A stretch of DNA of 64,000 nucleotides. Source: CAJCJE01 sp035948315. Lineage in GTDB: Bacteria; Actinomycetota; Actinomycetes; Mycobacteriales; Pseudonocardiaceae. The stretch is taken from assembly GCA_035948315.1 (NCBI GenBank), contig DASZJG010000053.1:50949-114948 (forward strand). The letters are read 5' to 3'. The notes beneath the pieces were generated by a model. That model was not told the DNA's origin, ran no database searches, and worked only from the letters and a program-made list of their open reading frames with translations. Position numbers and translations under genes: made by a program. Numbering within the stretch: position 1 is the first letter of the stretch; each line of letters opens with the position of its first letter. Below, piece by piece: positions 41,952 through 50,787 of this stretch.

Positions 41952-43805
41952 ATGCCCACCCCGTCCGGTTCGTCACCGGTCCAGCAAGCCGGCCGCCAGC
42001 GTGTGCTGGACAGCAGCGAACTGCGCGTACTGATCGCCGAGGCGACTCGATTGGCGACCCCGGTCGTCGGCGCCGAGCCTGACAGTGAACTCATTACCTT
42101 CGCGAGGAAACGGCTCAAGCAGTCTGTTCTGCGACCGTGGTCGGTCGCGCTGACCAAGTTGCCGGACAACGGCGACAACGGTTCGGCGGGCGATGCTCAA
42201 ACGAGCGGGGACGCCTCCTTCGACGAACGGCTCTGGCAACTCACCCAGCGCGCCACCGGTTCGCTCGATCAGGCGAGCGAGGAACACCTCGAAGCCACCG
42301 CCGCGCTCCAGGGCTGCACCCTGCACTTCGCGTTGCGGGAGGGCGACGAGGAGGCCGAGCGCAGGCTGGCCACTTTGCGCCAGATCATGTCCGAGCTGCC
42401 CCGGGTGATCAAGGCCGCGCACAATGGTCCATACCTCGCGACCAACGTGCAGGAGCTGCACGACTATCTCGGCGAACGGCTGACCGCGCTGCCGCAGATG
42501 GCCCTGTGCCGGTGCGGCGCCTCCGAGACGAAACCCTTCTGCGACGGCTCGCACGCCACCAGCGGGTTCACCGACACCAAGTCCGACAGCCGGGTGCCGG
42601 ACCGCCGCGACACCTACGTCGGCCAGCAGGTCACCGTCTTCGACAACCGCGGCATCTGCCAGCACTCCGGGTTCTGCACCGACCGGCTCGCCAGCGTCTT
42701 CCACGCCGGCAAGGAGCCGTTCATCGCGCCCAGCGGCGGCCGGATGGACGAAATCATCCGCGCGGTGCGGGACTGCCCCTCCGGCGCGCTCAGCTTCGCG
42801 CTGGACGGCGAGGAAGCACGCGACCTGGTCGACCACGGCAACCAGCGCCCGTCGACCATCGAGGTCACCAAGGACGGCCCCTACCGCGTCACCGGCGGCA
42901 TCCCGCTGACCGACGGCGAGAACCAGGACGTCCCGCGCAACACCGGCTCCTCCCGCGAGCACTACGCGCTGTGCCGGTGCGGCCAGTCGCAGAACAAGCC
43001 GTTCTGCAGCGGCATGCACTGGTACGTCGGCTTCCAGGATCCGGTGAGCGACCCGGACAAGGAGCCGACCGTCTTCGAATGGGCCGGCGGCCTGCCCGCG
43101 TTCACCCGGATGACCAGGATCTTCTACGAGAAGTACGTCCCGGCCGACCCGCTGCTGCGCGACCTGTTCGCGAACATGTCGGCCGACCACCCCGAACGGG
43201 TGGCCAAGTGGCTCTCCGAGGTGTTCTGCGGGCCGAACAACTACAGCAGCGAGTACGGCGGCTACCCGCGCATGCTCTCCCAGCACATGGGCAAGCAGAT
43301 CCGCGAGGAGCAGCGGGCCCGCTGGGTGCAGCTGATCATGCAGTCCGCGCTGGACGCGGGCCTGCCCAACGATGCGGAGTTCCGCTCCACCTTCGGCGCC
43401 TACATCGAGTGGGGCTCGCGCCTGGCCGTGGAGAACTCGCAGACCAACTCCAAGCCGCCGCAGCACATGCCGATGCCGAACTGGGACTGGCACACCGCTG
43501 CTGGCTCGCCAACCGGACGGATCTCGGCGCTCGCCGGCGAGGACGAGCACAAGGAGCCCGAGGCCCCGCTGCCCGGCCCGGACGTGCGGCTCGGCTTCGC
43601 CGCGCACATCAAGGACCTGTTCCGCGACCGCGACCGCAGGTCCATGACCTTCGCGTTCGACCTGTGGAAGTTCGACGACGTCAGCACGCACGCCGACGCG
43701 ATCCTGGAGCGCCTTGCCAACGGCAGCATGCCGTGCGACGGCGCCTGGGCGCAGGAGAAGATCGACGTGTTCAAGCGCTGGATCGACACCGGGAAGTCGG
43801 CATGA
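41952..43805 (+). CDS. CDGSH / Fer4_19 / CDGSH / truncated haemoglobin fusion protein, copy 1
   Basis: 617 residues from the ATG at 41952 with GAGGAGGGG upstream. Residues 1-150 are a helical N-terminal part of unknown type. CDGSH motif 1 has C186, C188, C197 and H201 (CRCGASETKPFCDGSH), a three-Cys one-His 2Fe-2S site. A Fer4_19/DUF1271-like part follows (C236, C242, C275). CDGSH motif 2 has C341, C343, C352 and H356. Residues about 374-497 are a group II truncated-haemoglobin domain with proximal His near H445 (RMLSQHMGKQI). A C-terminal stretch ends NGSMPCDGAWAQEKIDVFKRW. It could pass electrons to a haem that binds O2, NO or a substrate. The function is not established. Confidence 0.9.
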   Translation: MPTPSGSSPVQQAGRQRVLDSSELRVLIAEATRLATPVVGAEPDSELITFARKRLKQSVLRPWSVALTKLPDNGDNGSAGDAQTSGDASFDERLWQLTQRATGSLDQASEEHLEATAALQGCTLHFALREGDEEAERRLATLRQIMSELPRVIKAAHNGPYLATNVQELHDYLGERLTALPQMALCRCGASETKPFCDGSHATSGFTDTKSDSRVPDRRDTYVGQQVTVFDNRGICQHSGFCTDRLASVFHAGKEPFIAPSGGRMDEIIRAVRDCPSGALSFALDGEEARDLVDHGNQRPSTIEVTKDGPYRVTGGIPLTDGENQDVPRNTGSSREHYALCRCGQSQNKPFCSGMHWYVGFQDPVSDPDKEPTVFEWAGGLPAFTRMTRIFYEKYVPADPLLRDLFANMSADHPERVAKWLSEVFCGPNNYSSEYGGYPRMLSQHMGKQIREEQRARWVQLIMQSALDAGLPNDAEFRSTFGAYIEWGSRLAVENSQTNSKPPQHMPMPNWDWHTAAGSPTGRISALAGEDEHKEPEAPLPGPDVRLGFAAHIKDLFRDRDRRSMTFAFDLWKFDDVSTHADAILERLANGSMPCDGAWAQEKIDVFKRWIDTGKSA

Positions 43806-43836
43806 CCAACCTTCCCGTAGCGGCAGCGATTCCACC

Positions 43837-44496
43837 ATGAACAACTCGTGGTGGGGTGGGAGCACATCACGCGGGGACGCCGCACGGCTGGAGGCGTTCA
43901 GCGACGGCGTGCTCGCGATCGCCATCACGCTGCTCATCCTGAACGTGCACGTGGAGACGGGGCCGGGGCATCGGACACTTGCCTCGGCCCTGGCCGCTGC
44001 CGGGCCGGAAATCGTCGCGTACATGGCGAGTTTCCTGCAGATCGGCATCATGTGGGCCAACCACCACGCGCTGTTCCGCGTGGTGGCCAAGGTCGATCAC
44101 GTGCTGCTGCTGTTCAATCTGCTGTTGCTGGGTTTCGTCACGTTCCTGCCGCTGCCGACGCAGCTCGTCGCCGAGCACCACGCCAACGACGGTGACGGGC
44201 GGCTCGCGATGGCGATCTACGGGTTGACCCTGGTCGGATCGGCCGTGTCGTTCAACCTCATCTGGCGTTACGCGCGCAGGCGCGGCCTGCTCACCGACTC
44301 GGTGAGCCCGGAGTTCTGCCGCGATGTCGACGTTCGCTACCTGGCCGGCCTGTGCGGCTACGTGTTCGCCACCGCGTTGGCGTTCGTGTTGCCCTGGCTC
44401 ACCCTCCTGGTGACCGCGGTGCTGGCCCTGCTGTTCCTGCTCGGTCCCTCGCCCCGCGCGGCGATCGCCGACGAAGAACTGATCGAGGAAAGCTGA
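43837..44496 (+). CDS. TMEM175/DUF1211-family membrane protein (potassium-channel-like)
   Basis: 219 residues from the ATG at 43837, 31 bases after the CDGSH-globin stop. The family signature RLEAFSDGVLAIAITLLIL opens helix 1. Further membrane helices are IVAYMASFLQIGIMWANHH, VLLLFNLLLLGFVTFLPLP, LAGLCGYVFATALAFVLPW and LLVTAVLALLFLLG. Bacterial members form tetrameric K+-permeable channels. It is probably cotranscribed with the CDGSH-globin gene. The reason for this pairing is unknown. Confidence 0.88.
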   Translation: MNNSWWGGSTSRGDAARLEAFSDGVLAIAITLLILNVHVETGPGHRTLASALAAAGPEIVAYMASFLQIGIMWANHHALFRVVAKVDHVLLLFNLLLLGFVTFLPLPTQLVAEHHANDGDGRLAMAIYGLTLVGSAVSFNLIWRYARRRGLLTDSVSPEFCRDVDVRYLAGLCGYVFATALAFVLPWLTLLVTAVLALLFLLGPSPRAAIADEELIEES

Positions 44497-44525
44497 AAAC
44501 CAAGGAATCTCCAAGGGAAGGAGGA

Positions 44526-44582
44526 ATGATCATCGAATCAAGCTCGACATCGCCGATGTCGGTTGTGGCGGTGCCGAGTTAA
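44526..44582 (+). CDS. Possible 18-residue peptide gene
   Basis: ATG at 44526 follows GGGAAGGAGGA, one of the best ribosome sites in the window. The frame encodes MIIESSSTSPMSVVAVPS and stops at 44582. It starts 30 bases after the TMEM175-type gene. It could be a leader peptide or a tiny modified-peptide precursor, or the ribosome site may be fortuitous. No homologue is known to me. Confidence 0.3.
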   Translation: MIIESSSTSPMSVVAVPS

Positions 44583-44860
44583 TGTGAAGGTTCTCATTGG
44601 AAGCGCCTTGCGGGCCGTGCGTGCGGTATTTCGCCACGTGTGGCCTTGTTGTGCACCAATGATATTGCAGATGGGCGGATTATGTATCCCTTGATAAGAA
44701 CTTGTTACGCCTGGTCGCCCGGTCGACGCAAGTTTATTCACGGAATAATCCGAAAATCAACTGTCCAAAAGGGACGGGTCCTGAGCTGCGCACTAGCTGT
44801 TACTGATTGGTTTGTCAGTATGACGGAACTATTTGCCGGTCGAGGTAGTTCGACCCAATG

Positions 44861-44876
44861 TCACGTGCATTTGCGG
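44861..44876. promoter_or_regulatory. Shared 16-base element, copy B
   Basis: TCACGTGCATTTGCGG, 171 bases before the transposase-like start. It is the partner of the element at 41787-41802 and lies at a similar distance from its gene. Confidence 0.4.
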
Positions 44877-45047
44877 GCGGCGAACAATCCGACGTTTTCG
44901 GTGGGCCATCTTGGTGAACTTAACCCGGCAGGTACCGCACTCCGTTAACTCTCGGTTGCTACGCGTTGGTACGGCCGGGTAAAAACATTCGTGGGTGGGC
45001 ACCAGCACAAGCCGGAAACTGACCGCATGGGCCCTGGGGCTGGGGGC

Positions 45048-46502
45048 ATGATGAGCAATGACACCAGTAAGATTGAACAGACCGCCGTCCAACGACTGAG
45101 CGACTATTGCGAGTTCGTACTCGGCTCGCTGAGCAGAGTCGATCAACGCCGATTGGGCGAGATCTACATCCGTGGTCTGCTGATGGTCGAAGGCAGGCGT
45201 TCCATCAAGCAGATCGCGGCCGAGATCGGAGGTTCTTCGGACCAGTCGTTACAGCAGTTCGTCAACCAGAGTCCATGGGATCCGCAGCCGGTGCGACAGC
45301 GGGTGGCCGAGGTCATGGCGGACGTACTGAAACCCGAGGCGTGGATTCTCGACGAGATCGCCTTCACCAAGCACGGCCAGCACTCCGCGGCAACCGAACG
45401 GCAGTTCGTGCCGTCCCGGGGCCGGGTGGCCAACTGTCAACTCGGCGCGGTCGCGATGCTGGCCTGCCAGCACGCGAACGTACCGATCAACTGGCGGCTG
45501 GCGATCCCTCCCTCCTGGGACGTCGACACCCACCGCCGCTCGCGCGCGCACATCCCACCCGACCAGCGACACCGTCCGTACTGGTACTACCAGGTGGAGA
45601 TGCTCGACGACATGCTGGGTGAATGGGGCATCTCGCTCGCCCCGGTGATCGTCGACGCGACCTATCACAAGACCGCGGTGTATCCGCTGCTGACCGCGTT
45701 GGAGAACCGCGGCCTGGAGTACCTCGTCGAAGTCAGCGCAGGCGTACCGGCCTCCTGGCGACCGGCAAACGGCCGGACGGCGAACGGGCATGTCAACGGT
45801 TACGCGAGCAGCTATGCCAACGGACACACGAACGGACATGCCGCGACCAACGGAGTGAGCGGCACCAACGGCTACGCACAGATCAACGGAGCAAGCGGTT
45901 ACAGCAACGGCTACGCGTCGGTCGCGCAGATCAACGGCACGTCCCGACCGCACATGCCCCCCGGGCATCTGCAGTCGGCGACCCTTGCCGAACTCACCGC
46001 GCTGATCGGCCCAGCCGACCGCACCACGGTCGCGTGGACGGCGCCGAGCGGCCACACCATGCGCTCGCAGTTCGTCACGCTCCCCGTGTGGGCACCGCCC
46101 CCGACCGACCGCACCCGCCTCGGCGCGCGGCCGACGGAGGCACCGCGAACCGTCCTGGTCGAATGGGCACTCGGCGGCCGTACGCCACGCGCCTACTGGC
46201 TGACCAACATGAACGACCGCCCGGTCAACGAGTTGGCCGCACTGGCCAAACTGCGGCCGTGGGTCCGCTACGAGTTGGACAACCTGACCACATCGCTCGG
46301 GCTCGGGCACCACGAAGGAAGGTCCTTCGTCGGCTGGCACCACCACGTGACATTGGTGTCCGTGGCACACGCCTTCCAGGTGCTCAATGCGCTGAGCGCG
46401 GAATCGGAACCGATCGTGCCCACCCACCATCGGCACCCGCCGCGTCGGCACTCGGTTGTCCGCTCGGCGCCACCCAGGCGCTGGCACAACCAGTACCGGT
46501 GA
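45048..46502 (+). CDS. IS701-like DDE transposase homologue with Asn/Gly-repeat insert, probably domesticated
   Basis: 484 residues from the ATG at 45048. IS701-type features are present: RRSIKQIAAEIGGSSDQSLQQFVNQSPWD at the N-terminus, the first Asp in WILDEIAFTKHGQHS, the second in VIVDATYHKTAVYPLL, and the Glu in GLGHHEGRSFVGWHHHVTL. All three catalytic residues appear kept. An insert of about 55 residues between the second Asp and the Glu is built of NG-centred repeats (ANGHVNGYASSYANGHTNGH and similar). I see no terminal repeats or target duplication, and a SnoaL gene follows by 48 bases in the same direction. A co-opted regulatory or DNA-binding role is possible. Confidence 0.82.
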   Translation: MMSNDTSKIEQTAVQRLSDYCEFVLGSLSRVDQRRLGEIYIRGLLMVEGRRSIKQIAAEIGGSSDQSLQQFVNQSPWDPQPVRQRVAEVMADVLKPEAWILDEIAFTKHGQHSAATERQFVPSRGRVANCQLGAVAMLACQHANVPINWRLAIPPSWDVDTHRRSRAHIPPDQRHRPYWYYQVEMLDDMLGEWGISLAPVIVDATYHKTAVYPLLTALENRGLEYLVEVSAGVPASWRPANGRTANGHVNGYASSYANGHTNGHAATNGVSGTNGYAQINGASGYSNGYASVAQINGTSRPHMPPGHLQSATLAELTALIGPADRTTVAWTAPSGHTMRSQFVTLPVWAPPPTDRTRLGARPTEAPRTVLVEWALGGRTPRAYWLTNMNDRPVNELAALAKLRPWVRYELDNLTTSLGLGHHEGRSFVGWHHHVTLVSVAHAFQVLNALSAESEPIVPTHHRHPPRRHSVVRSAPPRRWHNQYR

Positions 46503-46550
46503 CGGGGGACCGGGACGTCGTACACCGCCGATCCACCGAGGAGAACAGCA

Positions 46551-46901
46551 ATGCCCGAAACCACCAGTGTTCCGCAGGAGTTCCTCGACCAGCAGGTGAA
46601 GCTGCTCGAAGCAGGCGACACCGCCGGCCTCGCCCAGCGCTACGCCGAGGACGCCACCTTCGCCCGATTCGACCGCGTCGCCAACGGCAGGGCCGAGATC
46701 AAGCAGCTTTTCGACGACTACATCGCCGAGAACCCGCAGATCACCACCATGGACGCCCTCCAGATGACCGACGACCTCATCCTCTACCAGGCCGCCGAGG
46801 AGCTCTCCGGAAAGCTCACCACGGCCGTCGGCACCCTCGTGTTCCGCGACGGCCTGGTCTGGCGCCAGACCGTGGCCTTCGTCGCCCACCGGCCTTCCTA
46901 G
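46551..46901 (+). CDS. SnoaL/NTF2-like protein
   Basis: 116 residues from the ATG at 46551 with GAGGAGAACAGCA upstream. The opening EFLDQQVKLLEAGDTAGLAQRYAEDATFARFD and the later VFRDGLVWRQTVAFVAHR fit the SnoaL-like fold. It could be a small isomerase, cyclase or binding protein. It lies directly after the transposase-like gene and before a strong hairpin, so those two genes may form one transcript. Confidence 0.85.
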   Translation: MPETTSVPQEFLDQQVKLLEAGDTAGLAQRYAEDATFARFDRVANGRAEIKQLFDDYIAENPQITTMDALQMTDDLILYQAAEELSGKLTTAVGTLVFRDGLVWRQTVAFVAHRPS

Positions 46902-46914
46902 GCCGCAGCACAAC

Positions 46915-46945
46915 CAGCCCCGCCGACTCCGACTCGGCGGGGCTG
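46915..46945. terminator. Strong hairpin after the SnoaL gene
   Basis: Perfect 12-bp stem (CAGCCCCGCCGA and its complement) with a seven-base loop, starting 14 bases after the stop. Confidence 0.85.
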
Positions 46946-46962
46946 CCTTACGTTCGTTCTCC

Positions 46963-47475
46963 GTGAACCTGCTCATCGGCGAGGAGTTCGGCCGGCTGTT
47001 CCGGAGCTTCGAACACACGGCCTTCCGGTTGGAGACACGCGAGGAATATCGGGCGCCGGTCGAGGAGGAGCCGTTACGGCAGTTCATCGCCGGGCAGCAG
47101 CCGGACATGGCGAGGTTCACCAACTGGCTGACCCTGATCCGCGCGGCCACCGCACAGGGGCGCCGGTTTCGCCGGGTCCGGGTGGTCAGCAGGCCGCTCA
47201 CGGACTACAACCGGTTCGGCCACTTCTGCGCGAGCTACCCCAACGAGGCCGGTGACGACATCCGCTACCTCGACCGCGTGGACGCCAACGGGCTGCCCGA
47301 CCACGACTACTGGCTGTTCGACTCGCGCACACTGGTGCGGATGCACTTCGGCGAGGACAGCACCTTTCTCGGCGGCGAGGCGATCGATGACCCGGCCGCG
47401 GTCGTGCGGCACAACTACTGGCGCGACGCGGCCTGGCACCTTGCCACGCCGAGGGACGAGTTCGAGATCGGCTAG
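46963..47475 (+). CDS. DUF6879-family protein
   Basis: 170 residues from a GTG at 46963. Hallmarks are FRSFEHTAFRLETREEYRAPVEEEPLRQFIAG and the C-terminal DYWLFDSRTLVRMHFGEDSTFLGGEAID. These proteins are common in actinomycetes, often next to XRE-type regulators of the Scr1/DUF397 kind, but no such partner is adjacent here. The role is unknown. It is bracketed by two hairpins and therefore seems to be its own transcription unit. Confidence 0.82.
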   Translation: MNLLIGEEFGRLFRSFEHTAFRLETREEYRAPVEEEPLRQFIAGQQPDMARFTNWLTLIRAATAQGRRFRRVRVVSRPLTDYNRFGHFCASYPNEAGDDIRYLDRVDANGLPDHDYWLFDSRTLVRMHFGEDSTFLGGEAIDDPAAVVRHNYWRDAAWHLATPRDEFEIG

Positions 47476-47488
47476 ACCGGACGCGAAA

Positions 47489-47519
47489 ACGGCCCGCCGA
47501 ACCGAGTTCGGCGGGCCGT
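47489..47519. terminator. Strong hairpin between convergent genes
   Basis: Perfect 13-bp stem (ACGGCCCGCCGAA and its complement) around CCGAG, between the DUF6879 stop and the end of the minus-strand hydroxylase operon. Confidence 0.85.
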
Positions 47520-47533
47520 GCTTCCGTTGTGGC

Positions 47534-48382
47534 TCAGGCGTTCTGGGCGCGTTGGACGGCGCTGTCGAAGGCGCGCTGGGCCAGGACGGTGGCCATGTGG
47601 GCGCGGTACTCGGCGCCGGCGGCCGCGGAGGCGACGTAGGGGAGGTCCTCGGCGACCTCGACGACTGCCGGTAGGGACGCACCGAGCAGGGACCGTTCCA
47701 GCGAGGGCAGGCGACTGGGGACCTCTAGAGCGCCGGTGATCGCGACCGCCACGTCGGCCACGGTGTTGTCGGCCGAGAGGGTCACCGCGACCGCGATGCC
47801 GCACAGGGCCTGGAGGTTCGCCCGGTTGGTGAACTTGGCGTAGGCGCTGCCGGGTGAGGCCGGGCCGATCTCGACCCATTCGATCAGTTCGTCGCGGTTG
47901 GTGCCCGCATTGGCGAACACGTCGGCGGCGGCGATGATGCGCCGGCCGGTCGGGCCGACGATGGAGACGGTGGCGTCCAGGGCCAGCAGGGCCGCCGAGA
48001 GGTCGCTGCCGGGGTCGGCCGAGGCGACCGTGCCGCCGACGGTGGCGCGGTTGCGGCACTGGACGTCGCCGATGACGTCGACCGCGTCGGTGAGCACGCC
48101 GGGCATGTGGGCGGTGCGCACGACCGGTTCGATGCACAGGTCGGTGAGGGTGGTCAGGGCGCCGATGCGCAGCCGACCGTCCGCAACGACGCGTACCCCG
48201 CGCAGCTCGGCGATGCGGCCGATGTCGACGAGGTGCGACGCGTTCAGCTCGCCGCGCTTGAGCAGGGTGAGCAGACCGTTGCCGCCGGCGATCGGCTGGC
48301 TGTTCTCGTCCTTGGCCAGTTCGGCCAGTGCCTCCTCGACCGTGTCCGGCGCGGTGTAGGAGATCTGTCCCAGGATCATCAT
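47534..48382 (-). CDS. Molybdenum hydroxylase FAD-binding subunit (CoxM/CutM type)
   Basis: 282 residues from an ATG at 48382 that overlaps the stop of the large-subunit gene. The FAD site has PIAGGNGLLTLLKRGEL in place of the classic AGGTDL, then the second pyrophosphate loop NRATVGGTVASADPGSDL. The C-terminal CO_deh_flav_C part follows (YAKFTNRANLQALCGIAVAVTL). It carries electrons from the Fe-S subunit to the final acceptor in a xanthine-dehydrogenase-family enzyme. It is the last gene of a three-gene operon. Confidence 0.92.
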   Translation of the reverse strand: MMILGQISYTAPDTVEEALAELAKDENSQPIAGGNGLLTLLKRGELNASHLVDIGRIAELRGVRVVADGRLRIGALTTLTDLCIEPVVRTAHMPGVLTDAVDVIGDVQCRNRATVGGTVASADPGSDLSAALLALDATVSIVGPTGRRIIAAADVFANAGTNRDELIEWVEIGPASPGSAYAKFTNRANLQALCGIAVAVTLSADNTVADVAVAITGALEVPSRLPSLERSLLGASLPAVVEVAEDLPYVASAAAGAEYRAHMATVLAQRAFDSAVQRAQNA

Positions 48383-50787
48383 TTCGCGGCGTTCCCTTCG
48401 CGCAAGAACTGCCAGATCTTCTCCGGCGTGAGCGGCATGTCGATGTTGATGGCGCCCAGCGCGTTGTGGATCGCGTTGCTGATCGCGGCGGCCGCGGGCA
48501 CGGTCGCGGTCTCGCCGGCACCCTTGACACCCAACGGGTTCCACGGGCATGGCGTCTCGGTGAAGTCCATTTCGAAGTTCACCGAGTCGCTCGCGCGCGG
48601 GATCGCGTAGGTGCGCAGGTCGTTGGTGAGCAGCTGGCCCTTGTCGTCGAAGCAGGCCTTCTCGATCAGCGCCTGGCCCATGCCGTGCAGGATGCTGCCT
48701 TCGACCTGTCCCTGCACCACGACCGGGTTGCCGATCGGGCCGGAGTCGTTGACCGCGATGTAGCGCTTGACCTCGACCTCGCCGCTGATCTTGTCGATCT
48801 CCACGACCGCGATGTGCGAACCGAACGGGTAGTTGAAGTCCGCCGGGTCGAAGAACGCGGTTTCGTCCAGCGCGGGCGCCATGTTGGGCGGCATGTTCCA
48901 GCCGTACCACATGGCCATCGCCATGTCCGACCACGACTTCGTCTTGTCCGGCTGGCCGGGCACGGAGAAGGTGCCGTTGGCGTATTCCACTTCGGACTCT
49001 TTGACGCCGAACCAGAACGCCGCCGCCTTGACCATCTTCTCGCGGATCTGCTTGGCCGCCATGTAGAGCGCGGGCCCGCCGACACTGTACGAGCGACTGC
49101 CGTAGGTTCCCTGACCGTACGGGGCCTTCTCGGTGTCCGAGTGGTACACGGTGATCATGCTCATGTCGACGCCGAGCACCTCGGCGGCGATCTGCGCGAA
49201 CACCGTCTCGTGGCTCTGCCCGGTCGACTTGGAGCCGATCGTGATGGCGACCTCGCCGCTGGGGTGCACCCGGACGTTGCCGCTCTCCCAGGTACCGCCC
49301 AGCATGCCCTCCTTGGACATCCGGGTCGACGGGCCGACGCCGCAGATGGCCACGTAGCTCGCGATGCCGATGCCGAGCAGCTTGCCGCGCGTGGCGGCTT
49401 CCGCCTTGCGCGCGGGGAAGTCGTAGTAGTCGGCGTTCTTCAGGGCCAGTTCCAGCGCGCGGGCGTACTCGCCCGAGTCGTACGTCCAACCCAGATTGTT
49501 GTCATACGGGAACTTGTCCGGCTCGACCATGTTCCGCAGCCGCACCTCGGCCGGGTCCATGCCGATGGTCTCGGCGTACCGGTCGACCAGTCGCTCCGTC
49601 ATGTACACGGCCTCGGCGCGACCGGAACCACGCTGCGCGCCCAGTGGCACCACGTTGGTGAACATCGCGTAGACGCCGCAGAAGCCGACCGGGATCGCGT
49701 ACGGGCCGCTGATGGTGCGGCCCATCAGCGAGGTCGCCACACCGGGTCCGATGGTGGAGGGGTAGGCGCCGAGGTTGGCATAGCTGATCGCCTTGATCGC
49801 GGTGATCTTGCCGTCCTTGGTACCGGCGATGGTCGCCTGCTGGGTGTGGTCGCGGCCCTGCACGGTCGAGCGCATCAGGCTGGCGCGGGTGTCCACCCAC
49901 TTGATCGGCTTGCCCAGTTCCTTGGCCAGGAACAGCACCAGCGGCATGTCCGGGTAGAGATAACCCTTGGTGCCGAAGCTGCCGCCGATGTAGGGCGCGA
50001 TCACCCGCAGCTTGTTGAACGGGATCGCCAGCACCAGCGCGGCAAGCAGGAAGCGGTGGTTGTGCGGGGACTGGCTGGTCGCGTGCAGGATGTACTCGTC
50101 CTTGACCGGGTCGTACTCGCCGATCGCGGCGCGCGGTTCGAGGGAGGAGTTGATCGTGCGCTGGTTGTGCACTTCGAGTTCGACGACGACCTCGGCCTCC
50201 GCGATCGCCTTGTCGGTGGCCTCCTCGTCACCACAGGTCCAGTAGGCGTTGAGGTTGTTCGCCACTGCCTCGTGCAGTTGCGGCGCACCGTCCTTGAGGG
50301 CCTCCTTCGGGTCCACAACGGCCGGAAGTTCCCGGTAGGTGACCTCGACGGCCTCAAGGGCGTCATGCGCCTGGTACGGGGTTTCGGCCACGACGGCGAC
50401 CACCGGGTCGCCGATGAAGCGCACCCGGTCCTGCGCCAGCACGAAACCCGCGCCCGGCACGCCGTAGGGATGCGGCGGGAAGTGCGACTCCACGCCACCG
50501 GGGATCCAGATGCACGGCAGCGGGAGCAGCTTCTCGGCGAGGTCCTTGCCGGTCATCACCGCGACCACGCCCGGCATCGCCTTCGCCTTGCTGACGTCGA
50601 TGTCCACGATCTCGGCGTGGCCGTACTCGCTGCGCAGCAGTTCCATGTGCAACGTGTTCTTCGGCGTGATGTCGGCCGTGAAGATCGCCTCGCCGCGGAT
50701 GAACGCCGGGTCCTCGCGCGGGAGCAACCCCGCACCGAACACGTGCTGCGGCTCGGCCTGTGTCGACTGGTCCGTTGACTGGCTCAT
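48379..50787 (-). CDS. Molybdenum hydroxylase catalytic subunit (xanthine dehydrogenase family)
   Basis: 802 residues from the ATG at 50787, overlapping the small-subunit stop as ATGA. Mo-cofactor motifs are present: GGSFGTKGYLYPD, GAQRGSGRAEAVYMTERLVD and the catalytic Glu in GVKGAGETATVPAAAA near the end. The CO-dehydrogenase active-site loop AYRCSFR is absent (AQRGSGR instead). This is therefore a form II-type aldehyde or heterocycle hydroxylase, not a true CO dehydrogenase. It likely oxidises an aldehyde or N-heterocycle made by the neighbouring enzymes. The substrate is unknown, and no Mo-cofactor insertion protein is encoded nearby. Confidence 0.92.
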   Translation of the reverse strand: MSQSTDQSTQAEPQHVFGAGLLPREDPAFIRGEAIFTADITPKNTLHMELLRSEYGHAEIVDIDVSKAKAMPGVVAVMTGKDLAEKLLPLPCIWIPGGVESHFPPHPYGVPGAGFVLAQDRVRFIGDPVVAVVAETPYQAHDALEAVEVTYRELPAVVDPKEALKDGAPQLHEAVANNLNAYWTCGDEEATDKAIAEAEVVVELEVHNQRTINSSLEPRAAIGEYDPVKDEYILHATSQSPHNHRFLLAALVLAIPFNKLRVIAPYIGGSFGTKGYLYPDMPLVLFLAKELGKPIKWVDTRASLMRSTVQGRDHTQQATIAGTKDGKITAIKAISYANLGAYPSTIGPGVATSLMGRTISGPYAIPVGFCGVYAMFTNVVPLGAQRGSGRAEAVYMTERLVDRYAETIGMDPAEVRLRNMVEPDKFPYDNNLGWTYDSGEYARALELALKNADYYDFPARKAEAATRGKLLGIGIASYVAICGVGPSTRMSKEGMLGGTWESGNVRVHPSGEVAITIGSKSTGQSHETVFAQIAAEVLGVDMSMITVYHSDTEKAPYGQGTYGSRSYSVGGPALYMAAKQIREKMVKAAAFWFGVKESEVEYANGTFSVPGQPDKTKSWSDMAMAMWYGWNMPPNMAPALDETAFFDPADFNYPFGSHIAVVEIDKISGEVEVKRYIAVNDSGPIGNPVVVQGQVEGSILHGMGQALIEKACFDDKGQLLTNDLRTYAIPRASDSVNFEMDFTETPCPWNPLGVKGAGETATVPAAAAISNAIHNALGAINIDMPLTPEKIWQFLREGNAAK

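Larger units (their letters stand above)
44497..45047. other. AT-richer intergenic region before the transposase-like gene
   Basis: 551 bases without a sizeable gene. It contains an 18-codon frame with a very strong ribosome site (44526-44582), a 16-base element (44861-44876) shared with the CDGSH-globin control region, and low-GC stretches around 44650-44780. No inverted terminal repeats of an insertion sequence are apparent. Confidence 0.5.

Noticed and set aside
44640..44948. 102-codon plus-strand frame in the gap before the transposase-like gene
   Set aside because: No ribosome site, no domain, and composition unlike neighbouring genes. It is probably chance in AT-richer DNA.
45048..46502. 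Complete insertion sequence
   Set aside because: The encoded protein is transposase-like, but I found no terminal inverted repeats or target duplication at either side, so no mobile element is called.
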